From positions 1-64,000 of the forward strand of contig CALXZK010000006.1 of the NCBI GenBank assembly GCA_944393225.1: DNA of 64,000 bases, read 5' to 3'. How positions within the stretch are numbered: position 1 is the first letter of the stretch; each line of letters opens with the position of its first letter. The DNA comes from an uncultured Alphaproteobacteria bacterium (GTDB taxonomy: Bacteria; Pseudomonadota; Alphaproteobacteria; RF32; CAG-239). The translations under genes were made by a program, and so were the position numbers. The notes beneath the pieces were generated by a model, which ran no database searches, was not told the DNA's origin, and saw nothing but the letters and a program-made list of their open reading frames with translations. Shown here piece after piece: positions 17,715 to 26,307 of the stretch.

Positions 17715-18431
17715 ATGGAAACTAAAGTAAATGCACAAGCCAAAACTTATGTTGATGAAGGCTTGCGTCAATACATGCTCAAAATTTACAACTACATGAC
17801 CGGTGGTCTTTGCTTGACTGCTTTGGCTGCTTATTTAGTTGCAAACACCTCCCTCATCCGCTTATTTTTTAACGTAACACCGCAAGGTGTCACCATGAGC
17901 GGCTTAGGCTGGCTATTCTTGTTTGCCCCCTTGCTTATGGTTTTTGCCTTTGGTTGGGTTTTACAACGCGGAACTTTGCAACAAGTTCAAGCCATGTTCT
18001 GGGGCTTTTCTGCCGTTATGGGTATTTCCTTAACCCCAGTTTTGATGGCTTACACCGGCGCCAGCGTCACCAGAGTTTTCTTGATTACTGCCGCTATGTT
18101 CGGTGGCATGAGCTTATATGGCTACACCACTAAAAAAGACTTGAGTGCCATGGGCTCATTCTTGATTATGGGTGTTTGGGGCTTGATTGTGGCTTCTATC
18201 ATTAACCTCTTTTTCCAAAGCCCCGGTTTGAGCTATGCCGTATCTGTTATCGGTGTTTTAATCTTCACCGGTTTAACTGCTTATGACACCCAAGCCGTTC
18301 GTCAAATTTATTACAGCGCTGATAGTGAAGATACGATGTCTCGCAAAGCCATTGCCGGTGCTTTGAACCTGTACATGGACTTCATTAACATGTTCATCTA
18401 TCTTTTGCGCTTGATGGGTGACCGCCGTTAA
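17715..18431 (+). CDS. Bax inhibitor-1 family membrane protein (YbhL/YccA type)
   Basis: A 238-residue inner membrane protein with seven hydrophobic segments. The N-terminal LRQYMLKIYNYMTGGLCLTA and C-terminal LTAYDTQAVRQIYY, then LNLYMDFINMFIYLLRLMG, are BI-1 (UPF0005) hallmarks; members act as Ca2+ leak channels or modulate FtsH. The start METKV is chosen because GGAG lies nine bases upstream; the frame is open for 21 further codons with no ribosome site. A terminator follows. Confidence 0.92.
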   Translation: METKVNAQAKTYVDEGLRQYMLKIYNYMTGGLCLTALAAYLVANTSLIRLFFNVTPQGVTMSGLGWLFLFAPLLMVFAFGWVLQRGTLQQVQAMFWGFSAVMGISLTPVLMAYTGASVTRVFLITAAMFGGMSLYGYTTKKDLSAMGSFLIMGVWGLIVASIINLFFQSPGLSYAVSVIGVLIFTGLTAYDTQAVRQIYYSADSEDTMSRKAIAGALNLYMDFINMFIYLLRLMGDRR

Positions 18432-18452
18432 TAAGAAACAAAAAACAAAAAA

Positions 18453-18487
18453 GAAGGGCTTAAATCAAAAATTTAAGTCCTTTTTTT
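18453..18487 (+). terminator. Terminator after the Bax inhibitor-1 gene
   Basis: Stem GGGCTTAAAT / ATTTAAGTCC (one wobble pair) followed by a run of seven T. Confidence 0.8.
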
Positions 18488-18631
18488 ATTGACTTTGATT
18501 GGATTTAAATTTATAAAACGAGTGTTCTGAATAATCAGAGCATTAATTCCGAGAGGTTCTGTAAGATAAGAAGGACCTTTAAATAATAAATAACAATCGG
18601 CGGAACAATCCGCCTCAACCGGAGAAAAAAA

Positions 18632-18766
18632 ATGAAACGTACTTATCAACCGAGCAAATTGGTTAGAGCTCGCCGTCACGGCTTCCGTACTCGTATGGAA
18701 ACCAAAGGTGGTCGCAAAGTCTTGGCAGCACGTCGTGCAAGAGGTCGTAAAAGACTTTCAGCCTAG
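18632..18766 (+). CDS. rpmH: 50S ribosomal protein L34
   Basis: A 44-residue, highly basic protein: [18 protein letters not shown], then [20 protein letters not shown] and KRLSA, a textbook L34. GGAG lies 8 bases before the ATG. It begins the conserved rpmH-rnpA-yidD-yidC-engB order. Confidence 0.97.
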   Translation: MKRTYQPSKLVRARRHGFRTRMETKGGRKVLAARRARGRKRLSA

Positions 18767-18778
18767 TCTGGAACCATT

Positions 18779-19147
18779 ATGGTAGAAGTTTTTATCTTAA
18801 AAAAGAGAAAAGATTTCGTTAGAGTCGCCTCTAAGGGATTAAAGGTTGTTACATCCGGCTTAATCCTGCAGGCGGCTCTCAGTTTATCTGAGCAAGAAAA
18901 CATCTGCCACATTGGCTATACCGCCACAAAAAAATTAGGCAAAGCTCATATCCGAAATCGCACCAAAAGAAGATTACGCGCTGCTGTCCGCGAAGTTTTC
19001 CCGCAAACGGCTTTAAGTGGTGTAGATTATGTCTTAATCGGCAGATACAACACCGCCACTTGCGATTTTCAAAAACTCAAACAAAACATGCAAAATGCTC
19101 TTGAACAAATCAACGGTCAACTGCAAGCCAAGAAAGCCTCCAAATGA
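18779..19147 (+). CDS. rnpA: Ribonuclease P protein component
   Basis: The protein subunit that helps the RNase P RNA cut tRNA leaders. The 122 residues include [10 protein letters not shown] near 12, [26 protein letters not shown] (the RNR signature) near 47-72 and YVLIGRYNT near 85. It follows rpmH by 12 bases and overlaps yidD by four bases. Confidence 0.95.
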   Translation: MVEVFILKKRKDFVRVASKGLKVVTSGLILQAALSLSEQENICHIGYTATKKLGKAHIRNRTKRRLRAAVREVFPQTALSGVDYVLIGRYNTATCDFQKLKQNMQNALEQINGQLQAKKASK

Positions 19148-19401
19148 CCAAAATCATCAAAAAAATATTGATTTTGCTGGTCAGATTTTATCAAAAATTT
19201 CTCTCTCCGCTATGCCCCGGAGTTTGCCGCTATCAACCGACATGTTCACAATATATGATTGAAGCCATTGAAAAGCATGGAATTTTTAAGGGCGTATGGC
19301 TTGGTTGCAAACGCTTATTGCGTTGCCATCCATGGGGAGGCAGCGGTTATGACCCTGTTCCACCGACAAATGCAAAGAAAAGCAAGCATAACCCAAGATA
19401 A
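19144..19401 (+). CDS. yidD: Membrane protein insertion efficiency factor YidD
   Basis: An 85-residue amphipathic, membrane-associated protein: [20 protein letters not shown] and [11 protein letters not shown], then [13 protein letters not shown], the invariant family motifs with three or four Cys. It begins inside the rnpA stop (ATGA). It acts with YidC, encoded downstream. Confidence 0.95.
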   Translation: MTKIIKKILILLVRFYQKFLSPLCPGVCRYQPTCSQYMIEAIEKHGIFKGVWLGCKRLLRCHPWGGSGYDPVPPTNAKKSKHNPR

Positions 19402-19480
19402 ACCCTTGCTTTACGCAAATAAATCCACTAGATTATGAGAAATTAGATAGGTGTATTTAGATACTGCGTCAGCAATTAAG

Positions 19481-19731
19481 GAGAAAATTTCCAAGCATGA
19501 CGCATATTCGCCGCGCGTCGGTTAAATTTTCTTTAATTGACGTGCTGCACCGGAAGTTTTTGACGACGTGTACATTTTGAGGTATACGAGAAGAAAATTT
19601 CCAAGCATGACTCTTATTCGCCGCGCGTCGGTTAAACTTTCTTTAATTGACGTGCTGCGCTGAAAGTTTTTGACGACGTGTACATTTTGAGGTACACGAG
19701 GAAAAAATTTTCAAGCATGACGTTAATTAAA
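19481..19731 (+). repeat. 110-bp tandem repeat leader before yidC (two full units and a partial third)
   Basis: Units begin at 19481, 19591 and 19701 (the last is truncated after about 20 bases). Units one and two differ at eight positions. Each has a 14-bp stem, GCGCGTCGGTTAAA with TTTAATTGACGTGC, closing a 5-base loop, and a second 7-bp stem CGTGTAC / GTATACG; in unit two the second arm reads GTACACG, which keeps the pairing. Each unit also has an ATG preceded by a purine run: mini-ORFs of 27 (19497-19580), 18 (19607-19663) and 10 codons (19717-19749); the third ends in an ATGA overlap with yidC. It is probably a regulatory leader; the 340-base yidD-yidC gap holds no other gene. Confidence 0.8.
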
Positions 19732-19745
19732 GGAAGTTTAAAAAA

Positions 19746-21422
19746 ATGAAAGATGATGTAAAAGGCTTATACCTTGCTGTTATCGCGTCTATTATCGTGA
19801 TTTTTGTAACCAATTTGTTGTTCCCTAAAGAGCAGGTACAACCAAACCAACCGGCTCCGCAAATTGAAGAAAGTGTTGAAAATGAAGAACCGATCAAAAA
19901 TGACACCGTTGTTTTTGATGAAGCTCCTCTGGATAAAACAGCAGCCTTAAATCAAGACAAACGCATTCAAATTAAAACACCGGCTTTGCTCGGCAGCATT
20001 CGCGTTAAAGGTGGTCGTTTTGATGAACTTTACCTTGATAAATATAAACAAACCTTAGATGCCGACAGTGAAGATGTTGAGTTGTTTGCACCTGCCAAAA
20101 CCGAAAATGCTTATTACGCCGATTTTGGTTGGATTTCTATGGATAAAAACATTCGTCTTCCGGGCAGCAACACCATCTGGAGTGTTAAAGGCAAAGAATT
20201 AACCCCTGAAACACCGATTGTTTTGGAATGGAACAACGGACAAGGTATTCGTTTCATTCGCAAAATTTCCGTTGATAAAGATTATATGTTCACATTGGAG
20301 CAAGCCGTTGAAAACAACTCCGGCAAACAAATCAGCTTATATCCTTTTGGTTTGATTAAACGCAGCTTTGACCCCAAAAATGCAAACCGCGCCATCATTC
20401 ACGAAGGCATGACCGGCGTTGTCGATTCTTCCTTGGAAGAAATTAAATACAAAGACTTAGAAAGCGGTGAAAAAGAAGAATTCAAGACCAACGGCGGTTG
20501 GGCTGGTTTTTCTGACCACTATTGGTTCTCTGCTTTCATTCTGGATAAAAACAGCGAAAGCAAAGTCAAATTCAGCAACACCGGTAAAAACAGTTATCAA
20601 GTTGACTACGTTGGAACCGAACAAAAAATTGACAACGGTTCTGTTGGAATGGTTGACTTGAAAATGTTTGCCGGCGCCAAAGAAATCAAATTATTGGATA
20701 AATACACCAAACAATTTGATATTGAAAAATTTGATTTAGCCGTTGATTTTGGTTGGTACTATTTCTTGACCAAACCGTTCTTCTACATTTTAGACTTTTT
20801 CTATCACTTTATCGGTAATATGGGCTGGGCAATTTTGCTCTTTGCTGCCCTGCTCCGCTTGGTAATGTATCCAATAGCCAGCAAGTCTTTTGACAGCATG
20901 TCCAAGATGAAAAAGTTGCAACCAAAAATCAAAGAGTTGCAAGAACGCTATGGTGATGACAAAATGAAATTGCAACAAGAAACTATGTTGCTTTATCGCA
21001 AAGAAAAAATCAATCCGGCTGCAGGTTGCTTACCGATGCTCATCCAAATTCCGGTATTCTTCTCTTTGTACAAAGTTTTGAATATCTCCATTGAGATTCG
21101 TCATGCACCGTTCGTTGGTTGGATTAAAGACTTGTCTGCACCTGACCCGTTGACAATCTCCGAAATGCTTCATTTCCCCGTCCCCGGCTTTTTGGATATT
21201 GGTGTTTGGCCGATTATCATGGGAATCACCATGTACATTCAACAAAAGCTCAATCCGGCACCTACCAACAAAGATCAAGCCCGCATGTTTATGTTGTTGC
21301 CGCTCATCTTCACATTCATGCTCGGTCACTTTGCTGCCGGTTTGGTAATCTACTGGAGCTTTAGTAACCTCTTGTCCATCATTCAACAAAAAGCCATCAT
21401 GCGCAAAAACGGAGTAGACTAA
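19746..21422 (+). CDS. yidC: Membrane protein insertase YidC
   Basis: YidC inserts and folds inner membrane proteins, alone or with SecYEG. The 558 residues follow the Gram-negative plan: an N-terminal membrane anchor ([17 protein letters not shown]), a large periplasmic domain (about 60-340) and the conserved OxaA core with [18 protein letters not shown], the cytoplasmic coiled region [16 protein letters not shown], and [16 protein letters not shown] near the end. AAGGAAG lies 9 bases upstream. The start is in an ATGA overlap with a mini-ORF of the repeat leader. Confidence 0.96.
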   Translation: MKDDVKGLYLAVIASIIVIFVTNLLFPKEQVQPNQPAPQIEESVENEEPIKNDTVVFDEAPLDKTAALNQDKRIQIKTPALLGSIRVKGGRFDELYLDKYKQTLDADSEDVELFAPAKTENAYYADFGWISMDKNIRLPGSNTIWSVKGKELTPETPIVLEWNNGQGIRFIRKISVDKDYMFTLEQAVENNSGKQISLYPFGLIKRSFDPKNANRAIIHEGMTGVVDSSLEEIKYKDLESGEKEEFKTNGGWAGFSDHYWFSAFILDKNSESKVKFSNTGKNSYQVDYVGTEQKIDNGSVGMVDLKMFAGAKEIKLLDKYTKQFDIEKFDLAVDFGWYYFLTKPFFYILDFFYHFIGNMGWAILLFAALLRLVMYPIASKSFDSMSKMKKLQPKIKELQERYGDDKMKLQQETMLLYRKEKINPAAGCLPMLIQIPVFFSLYKVLNISIEIRHAPFVGWIKDLSAPDPLTISEMLHFPVPGFLDIGVWPIIMGITMYIQQKLNPAPTNKDQARMFMLLPLIFTFMLGHFAAGLVIYWSFSNLLSIIQQKAIMRKNGVD

Positions 21423-22069
21423 TGGAATTCGCCACCCCAGAGTATAATCAAGAGTCCTTAAAAGAAGCCGAAGCTTTTTTCAAGCAACCCTGCACCTTTG
21501 TACTCGGGGTGGCTAAGTTAGAGCAACTTCCTTTAACCGAAATGCCCGAAGTGGCTTTTGCCGGACGTTCCAATGTCGGAAAGTCGAGCATCATCAATGC
21601 GCTGACCAGCCAAAAAAGTTTGGCTAAAACCTCTAATACCCCCGGACGCACTCAACAACTAAACTACTTTAACTTGGGCGACAAAATCCATATTGTTGAC
21701 CTCCCCGGTTATGGCTTTGCCCAAGCACCGGAAAGCATGGTCAAGCAATGGCAAAATCTCATTTTTGCTTATCTGCAAGGTCGCGTAAACTTAAAAAGAG
21801 TTTTTGTTTTAATCGATTCGCGCCATGGCATTAAAAAGGTTGATTTAGAGATTATGGAAATGCTGGACAAAGCTGCCGTCACCTACCAAATTGTCTTGAC
21901 CAAAACCGATAAAATCAGCGCCAAAGCCTTAGAAAAAGTTTTGCAAGAAACGCAAAAGACCATCAAAGAACACGCAGCTGCCTATGTTACCGTTTTAGCC
22001 ACAAGCTCAGAAAAGAAAAGCGGCTTAAACGAATTGCGCTACGAAATTCAATCTTTAGCACTGTCATAA
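21422..22069 (+). CDS. engB: Ribosome biogenesis GTP-binding protein EngB (YihA/YsxC)
   Basis: A 215-residue TRAFAC GTPase needed for 50S assembly. G1 is GRSNVGKSS near 47, the switch region is [15 protein letters not shown]3 is [10 protein letters not shown] near 97 and G4 is TKTDK near 160. The ATG overlaps the yidC stop (TAATG), which implies translational coupling. Confidence 0.96.
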   Translation: MEFATPEYNQESLKEAEAFFKQPCTFVLGVAKLEQLPLTEMPEVAFAGRSNVGKSSIINALTSQKSLAKTSNTPGRTQQLNYFNLGDKIHIVDLPGYGFAQAPESMVKQWQNLIFAYLQGRVNLKRVFVLIDSRHGIKKVDLEIMEMLDKAAVTYQIVLTKTDKISAKALEKVLQETQKTIKEHAAAYVTVLATSSEKKSGLNELRYEIQSLALS

Positions 22070-22159
22070 AAAGTACACAATAAAAAACTTGTCAGATAAA
22101 AATTTAAGGCATAATATTTTCTGTAGAAAAAATATTATTAACCCTTAAATATATGTCTT

Positions 22160-22321
22160 ATGAAAACATTTTTAATTTACCTTGGCATGCTGCTTTGCGC
22201 CGGGGGTATGTTTTATGGTCTATACAATGAAACATCAAGACCATACGTTATTATGTTCATTTTATTTACTTGGGGAGTAATGCTCCAAGAAATGAAAAAA
22301 GCACCAACGATAGAAGACTAG
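22160..22321 (+). CDS. Small two-TM hypothetical protein
   Basis: A 53-residue frame with two hydrophobic stretches (LIYLGMLLCAGGMFYGL, then VIMFILFTWGVML) and a charged tail. No family is recognised. It is followed by a good terminator, which supports a real transcription unit, but I see no strong Shine-Dalgarno. It shares the upstream string ATATTATTAACCC with the next small membrane-protein gene. Confidence 0.5.
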   Translation: MKTFLIYLGMLLCAGGMFYGLYNETSRPYVIMFILFTWGVMLQEMKKAPTIED

Positions 22322-22371
22322 AAAAAAACCGTACTGAAAAGATAACTAAAAACTTTTCCGTACGGTTTTTT
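22322..22371 (+). terminator. Rho-independent terminator
   Basis: Stem AAAAACCGTAC...GTACGGTTTTT with an inner GAAAAG / CTTTTC pairing across a mismatch, then a T run. Confidence 0.75.
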
Positions 22372-22453
22372 ATTGCATTTTTTTGAAAAAAAACATATTT
22401 ATTTATGAGAATAGATATTAAAGAGATATTATTAACCCCAAAATTCAAACAAT

Positions 22454-22678
22454 ATGAAAAAAAAGAAAAAATTTTTAAATCGCACTATATGCGGATTGTT
22501 ATCAATTTTCATTTGTGTAATTGGAGTCGCTTGCATGGCCGGTATTACCTATCTGATTTATCTGCCGCAAAGCAGAATCCCCATTATCACATTTATTGTG
22601 ATTGCATGGATTTATGCCATTTGGGAGCTATGTCACACCCAAGCCACTCCGGAAAAAATTGAAAAAGAAGCCTCTTAA
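22454..22678 (+). CDS. Small two-TM hypothetical protein
   Basis: A 74-residue protein starting with MKKKKKFLNR and two hydrophobic segments (LLSIFICVIGVACMAGITY, then IPIITFIVIAWIYAIW), with a charged C-terminus. Not a family that I recognise. A terminator overlaps its 3' end. A frame starting at 22405 in another register is probably a shadow. It resembles the small gene just upstream in layout but not clearly in sequence. Confidence 0.55.
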   Translation: MKKKKKFLNRTICGLLSIFICVIGVACMAGITYLIYLPQSRIPIITFIVIAWIYAIWELCHTQATPEKIEKEAS

Positions 22679-22692
22679 GGCTTCTTTTTTTT
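22662..22692. terminator. Bidirectional terminator
   Basis: Stem AAAAAGAAGCCT / AGGCTTCTTTTT with loop CTTA, between convergent genes. Confidence 0.8.
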
Positions 22693-23389
22693 AAGCAAAT
22701 TTCTTAAAAAAATCCTTCCGAGCTCGCCGTCCCATACTCCAAAGATTGCCGATTCCGTTAATTGGTTGAACCTTGTAAAGAGATTTGAAATCAAAATTAC
22801 GAGAGAAGAAAACCGATGTGGTTTTTGTATAATTATTCATCGGGCAAAAGCCATAAAAATCCACCTGCAAAAGCCCTGCCTGTTTCAAAATTTCCACGGC
22901 ATGCACATATTCCAAACTGGTATTGATTCTGTCACTGTCATCTAAAATAATCATGCCCCCGTCAGCCAATTTTTGTACGGCAGCCTCGGCACATTTTTCA
23001 CGACGTTTTCCATCGACCACAATCACATCATACTTTATATCATCTTCAAAAATGGCCTTTTCATAAATTTCGCCTTCATCGCGCCAACGAATATCCAAAT
23101 TTTGCATTTGAAACTCATTTTTCCAACGCGTAAAATAATTTTGGTTATCTTCAATAGAAGTGACCGTTAAAGCTCTCTCTGCCCAAAATGCCGAGGAATA
23201 GCCACAACCATATTCAAATATTTTTTTGTCATGATAATCAAATTGCACCAAATATTCAATTGCCGGATACGTGTACCATGGCAACGGATTTCCATCTTTA
23301 TCGGCACAAATTTTTTCATCTATGCTTTTTTTGAGAGCATATTCTTTTGCCCAAACATCAATCACTTTTTGAAATTTTTCACTATACAT
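22691..23389 (-). CDS. Class I SAM-dependent methyltransferase-like protein
   Basis: A 232-residue protein with a Rossmann-type start: IFEYGCGYSSAFWAERA near 60, resembling motif I (E/DxGxGxG) of class I methyltransferases, then TSIEDNQNYF (motif II) and YDVIVVDGKRREKCAEAA and MIILDDSDR further on. It resembles the group of small-molecule or FkbM-like methyltransferases; the substrate is unknown. It stands alone between two small membrane-protein genes. Confidence 0.7.
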   Translation of the reverse strand: MYSEKFQKVIDVWAKEYALKKSIDEKICADKDGNPLPWYTYPAIEYLVQFDYHDKKIFEYGCGYSSAFWAERALTVTSIEDNQNYFTRWKNEFQMQNLDIRWRDEGEIYEKAIFEDDIKYDVIVVDGKRREKCAEAAVQKLADGGMIILDDSDRINTSLEYVHAVEILKQAGLLQVDFYGFCPMNNYTKTTSVFFSRNFDFKSLYKVQPINGIGNLWSMGRRARKDFFKKFA

Positions 23390-23474
23390 ATTTTTGCCCC
23401 GTTGAAAATATCATATTCATACATATATCAAAGATGTTACAAACAACAAACCTTTTTTAATAAGGATAAACAAC

Positions 23475-23660
23475 ATGAAGATGATTAGAAAAATTGCTTA
23501 TATTTTAACCTTAATCGGTGCTTTGAACTGGGGTTTGGTCGGTGTTGCTCAGTTTGACTTGGTTGCCGCCATTTTCGGCATCGGTTTAATTGCCAACATT
23601 ATCTATTCCTTGGTTGGTATCTCAGCTCTATGGCTTATTTTTGCTCCTAAAGGCGAATAA
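23475..23660 (+). CDS. DUF378 family small membrane protein
   Basis: A 61-residue protein with two hydrophobic helices: IAYILTLIGALNWGLVGV, FDLVAAIFG and YSLVGISALWLI. The 'LTxIGALNWGLVG' and 'YxLVGxSALW' strings are typical of DUF378 (YuzA-like). Function unknown. Alternative start two codons downstream. Followed by a terminator. Confidence 0.85.
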   Translation: MKMIRKIAYILTLIGALNWGLVGVAQFDLVAAIFGIGLIANIIYSLVGISALWLIFAPKGE

Positions 23661-23689
23661 TTTTTGTGTAACACACTCTCCTAAAAAAA

Positions 23690-23712
23690 TAAAAAGGGCT
23701 TTTGCCCTTTTT
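23690..23712. terminator. Bidirectional terminator
   Basis: Stem AAAAAGGGC / GCCCTTTTT with a short loop, between the convergent DUF378 and holA genes. Confidence 0.8.
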
Positions 23713-23715
23713 ATT

Positions 23716-24750
23716 TTATGCAATTCTAGCCAATTTCGAGGCTGCCGAAGCAATTTGCATAATGGTATAAGAGGCAATTTCTTCCACCGGCATATTGGTT
23801 GTTTTGCAATCTTTTTCTGCCTTAAACAACAATTCCAAAACAGACAACACGCGTTCTCTCGGCCAGATGGAAACTTGTTTTTTAAAGCTTGACTCACGAA
23901 AAAAAATAATTTTCGGAACCAACTTAAAAACCGCCTTATCCAAAGTATCGCCTTTTTCCATATAGGCTTTCACGGTCAAAATTTTGTTAAAATGATACGA
24001 AAGAGAACGAATAATGGAAATCGGCTCATTCCCCTCATTAACCAGTTTTCTAAAAGCCTTTAGTGCTTTATCCGTTTGCCCGTTAGCGGCAAAATAACAA
24101 ACATCATCTCCGCTCGCTGCCGATTGGTCACTGATGCAAATTTGAATATCATCAGTACTGACATTTTTCTTATCACCCATATAGGTAATAAGCTTTTCAA
24201 TTTCACCCAAATTTGTTTTTCTATCATTTGAAAGGCGAGAACACAAAAGCTGCAAAGCCTCATTTGTAATCGTCAATCCGTTTTCAGTGAACATAGAGCG
24301 TGCCGTAGCAAAAATATCTTCATCTCTGTCTTCATAGCAAGCTATTAAGCCCATATCTTCACGTTCTTCAGTTAAAGTTACCAAAGAAGATTTTTTGTTC
24401 AATGATGTTGAAGATATAATTACCAAAGTATCGGAAGGCGTGCCGTCAAACATGGTTTTAAGATGTTTGGTCAAATTATTATCGGCATCCTTTACCACAA
24501 TCACACGTCTACCACCCATTAAAGATTGGCTGGTATATTCTGCAAACAAACTTCCGATATCAGCCAAAACATCGGCACAATTAAAATAAACAACAGAGAA
24601 TGGATCATACAAATCTTTGGAAACGGTTTGAATAAGCTTTTTGACATATTCATTAACCAAACCGTCATTAGAACCGTAAATAACAAAAGCTTTTACTGCC
24701 AAATCAGGCTTTTTCAAATATTTATCTATTTGTGCCTGCTTGTAAATCAC
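23716..24750 (-). CDS. holA: DNA polymerase III subunit delta
   Basis: The clamp-loader delta subunit, which opens the beta clamp. The 344 residues begin MIYKQAQIDKYLKK, followed by AFVIYGSNDGLVNEYVKKLI, the family's N-terminal AAA+-like region without a P-loop, then VDDADN-like VVKDADNNLTKHLK and LCSRLSNDRKTNLGEIEKLI. It starts in an ATGA overlap with the lptE stop. The pairing lptE-holA downstream of leuS is common in Proteobacteria. Confidence 0.93.
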   Translation of the reverse strand: MIYKQAQIDKYLKKPDLAVKAFVIYGSNDGLVNEYVKKLIQTVSKDLYDPFSVVYFNCADVLADIGSLFAEYTSQSLMGGRRVIVVKDADNNLTKHLKTMFDGTPSDTLVIISSTSLNKKSSLVTLTEEREDMGLIACYEDRDEDIFATARSMFTENGLTITNEALQLLCSRLSNDRKTNLGEIEKLITYMGDKKNVSTDDIQICISDQSAASGDDVCYFAANGQTDKALKAFRKLVNEGNEPISIIRSLSYHFNKILTVKAYMEKGDTLDKAVFKLVPKIIFFRESSFKKQVSIWPRERVLSVLELLFKAEKDCKTTNMPVEEIASYTIMQIASAASKLARIA

Positions 24751-25292
24751 AGCTGTTGTCCTTTCTTAAAGTGCGCATGAAAATATGCTCCGATACGCAA
24801 CGTGATATCGTTAGCAATAATTTTTGCAGCATCGGTTTGTGTTTTTTTCTTGGCAAATGTTGTTGAATAAGGGTTTGCTAAAATATCATAGCTGACATAG
24901 GCAATACTATCGCCGCTTACCAAAACTTCATTACTTTCCGCACCCAGCAAACGATAATTAACTTTATAGCGAACTCTTTCACGTGTTGCGGTAATATCAT
25001 CACGCATGGCTTGTTGCGTAATTTCAATTGGGGTTACATCGACAAACAGACGATAAGTTGGCTTTTTAGGAGCACCAAGAGGTGTCAGCATATCCAACAA
25101 ATCATTTCTAAGTTCTTGTCCAAAGCGATCAGCAATTGTTTGGACTTTGATTTTAGCCATTTCTGCAGAAATTGAAGTATCAAATTCGCCACCGAAATAC
25201 CATGAACTTTCTTGCTTTTTTTGCACGTATAAAGGTTCAAAACCACAAGCAGAAATAAAAAGTACCAAAAACAAAAGCCAACATTTTTTCAT
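24747..25292 (-). CDS. lptE: LPS assembly lipoprotein LptE
   Basis: The lipoprotein that plugs the LptD barrel in the outer membrane. The 181 residues begin with signal peptide and lipobox MKKCWLLFLVLFISACGFEP. The start is placed here because AAGGA lies 9 bases upstream and the lipoprotein signal begins there; 18 more codons are open upstream but have no signal. The rest (YRLFVDVTPIEI, RYKVNYRLL) has the short beta-strand pattern of the family. It is recognised by the GFEPLY motif and its position before holA. Confidence 0.85.
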   Translation of the reverse strand: MKKCWLLFLVLFISACGFEPLYVQKKQESSWYFGGEFDTSISAEMAKIKVQTIADRFGQELRNDLLDMLTPLGAPKKPTYRLFVDVTPIEITQQAMRDDITATRERVRYKVNYRLLGAESNEVLVSGDSIAYVSYDILANPYSTTFAKKKTQTDAAKIIANDITLRIGAYFHAHFKKGQQL

Positions 25293-25440
25293 TATAAAAA
25301 TCCTTATTATCAAACTTAAGCCAACTTTAGCATAAATACCGCGCAAGGCAACGATTTTTTATTGCCAAAACACATTTATCTGTTTATCTTGAAAACAGAA
25401 AATAATTATCATGAATATATTAACTCTAACAGTTATAATT

Positions 25441-26247
25441 ATGAAAACAAAAGAAGAACTTCTGGCTATTTTACAAAAATTAGGTTTAAGTTTTTGTATC
25501 AGTAACTCAATCCACCCCGGAACCTGGGTTTTCAAAATTGAAAAGAACCTGAATTTTATGCAAAAAGACAGTATTAACACTGAAATTGAATACCACTTCG
25601 GTTACATGACCTCATGGCACAAAAATTGGCTCACGGTCTATCCTGAAATAAGCAGCCGTGTTTTAAACAATTTCAGAAATATCATTGATGATATTGGTAA
25701 TGCTCATCAGTTTTATTTCAAACCGCCGTTCATCTTTCGCGAACAGGAAAATTTATCATCTCAACAATTCATTGTTAAGGTCAATTTTAATACTCCTGCC
25801 ACAAAAAAAATCTTAAAAGAAATTTGCTGGAAATTTCAAGAAGAAACCAACATCTTTTGCAAAGTTTTATCAAACAACGAATTTCTGATTGATTGCGCAA
25901 CACCGGTTGATGTTGATGCGTTGAAACGCGAACGACAAGAAGCCTTAAAGAAAAAACATTACGCAGATGAATGTGGAAAATTATCACGAAGATTGGACAT
26001 TCCTTTTGTTAATGTTTTAGCTATGGGAACGGATGAAAAGCTTTTGGAAAGACACTTGGTATCAATGAACCGAGCCGCCGGCTTAATTGCAGCGCAAGAC
26101 AAGAGCGAAAAGAAACTTCTTTTTTATCAGATTTTTAAAGGCAGCAAAGAAGTCAAAACCAAAGCCATTAAAAGTCTGGGAATTGAAATTGGTAACGCAG
26201 ATGTCATGCGTATCGATTTTTCAAGCTTAAAAGATGCTTTTAAGTAA
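25441..26247 (+). CDS. Hypothetical protein
   Basis: A protein of about 268 residues that I do not recognise, starting MKTKEELLAILQKLGLSF. No signal peptide or membrane span is apparent. The second half is basic with a helix ERQEALKKKHYADECGKLSRRLDIP. It is inserted between leuS and lptE and faces the other way, so it breaks what is normally a contiguous block. A start ten codons upstream is also possible; neither has a clear Shine-Dalgarno. Confidence 0.6.
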   Translation: MKTKEELLAILQKLGLSFCISNSIHPGTWVFKIEKNLNFMQKDSINTEIEYHFGYMTSWHKNWLTVYPEISSRVLNNFRNIIDDIGNAHQFYFKPPFIFREQENLSSQQFIVKVNFNTPATKKILKEICWKFQEETNIFCKVLSNNEFLIDCATPVDVDALKRERQEALKKKHYADECGKLSRRLDIPFVNVLAMGTDEKLLERHLVSMNRAAGLIAAQDKSEKKLLFYQIFKGSKEVKTKAIKSLGIEIGNADVMRIDFSSLKDAFK

Positions 26248-26252
26248 CACCC

Positions 26253-26293
26253 AAAAAAAACACGCTGAACAAAAAATTCAGCGTGTTTTTTTT
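26253..26293. terminator. Bidirectional terminator
   Basis: Perfect stem AAAAACACGCTGAA / TTCAGCGTGTTTTT with loop CAAAAAA between two convergent genes (hypothetical and leuS). Confidence 0.9.
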
Positions 26294-26307
26294 CATTTCA
26301 ATTTACT

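Noticed and set aside
19481..19731. CRISPR-like array
   Set aside because: Units are 110 bases and contiguous, without distinct spacers, and no cas gene is near; it is a tandem leader repeat.
22405..22662. 85-codon frame in another register over the small membrane protein at 22454
   Set aside because: It lacks membrane pattern and Shine-Dalgarno, and the 22454 frame ends at a terminator.
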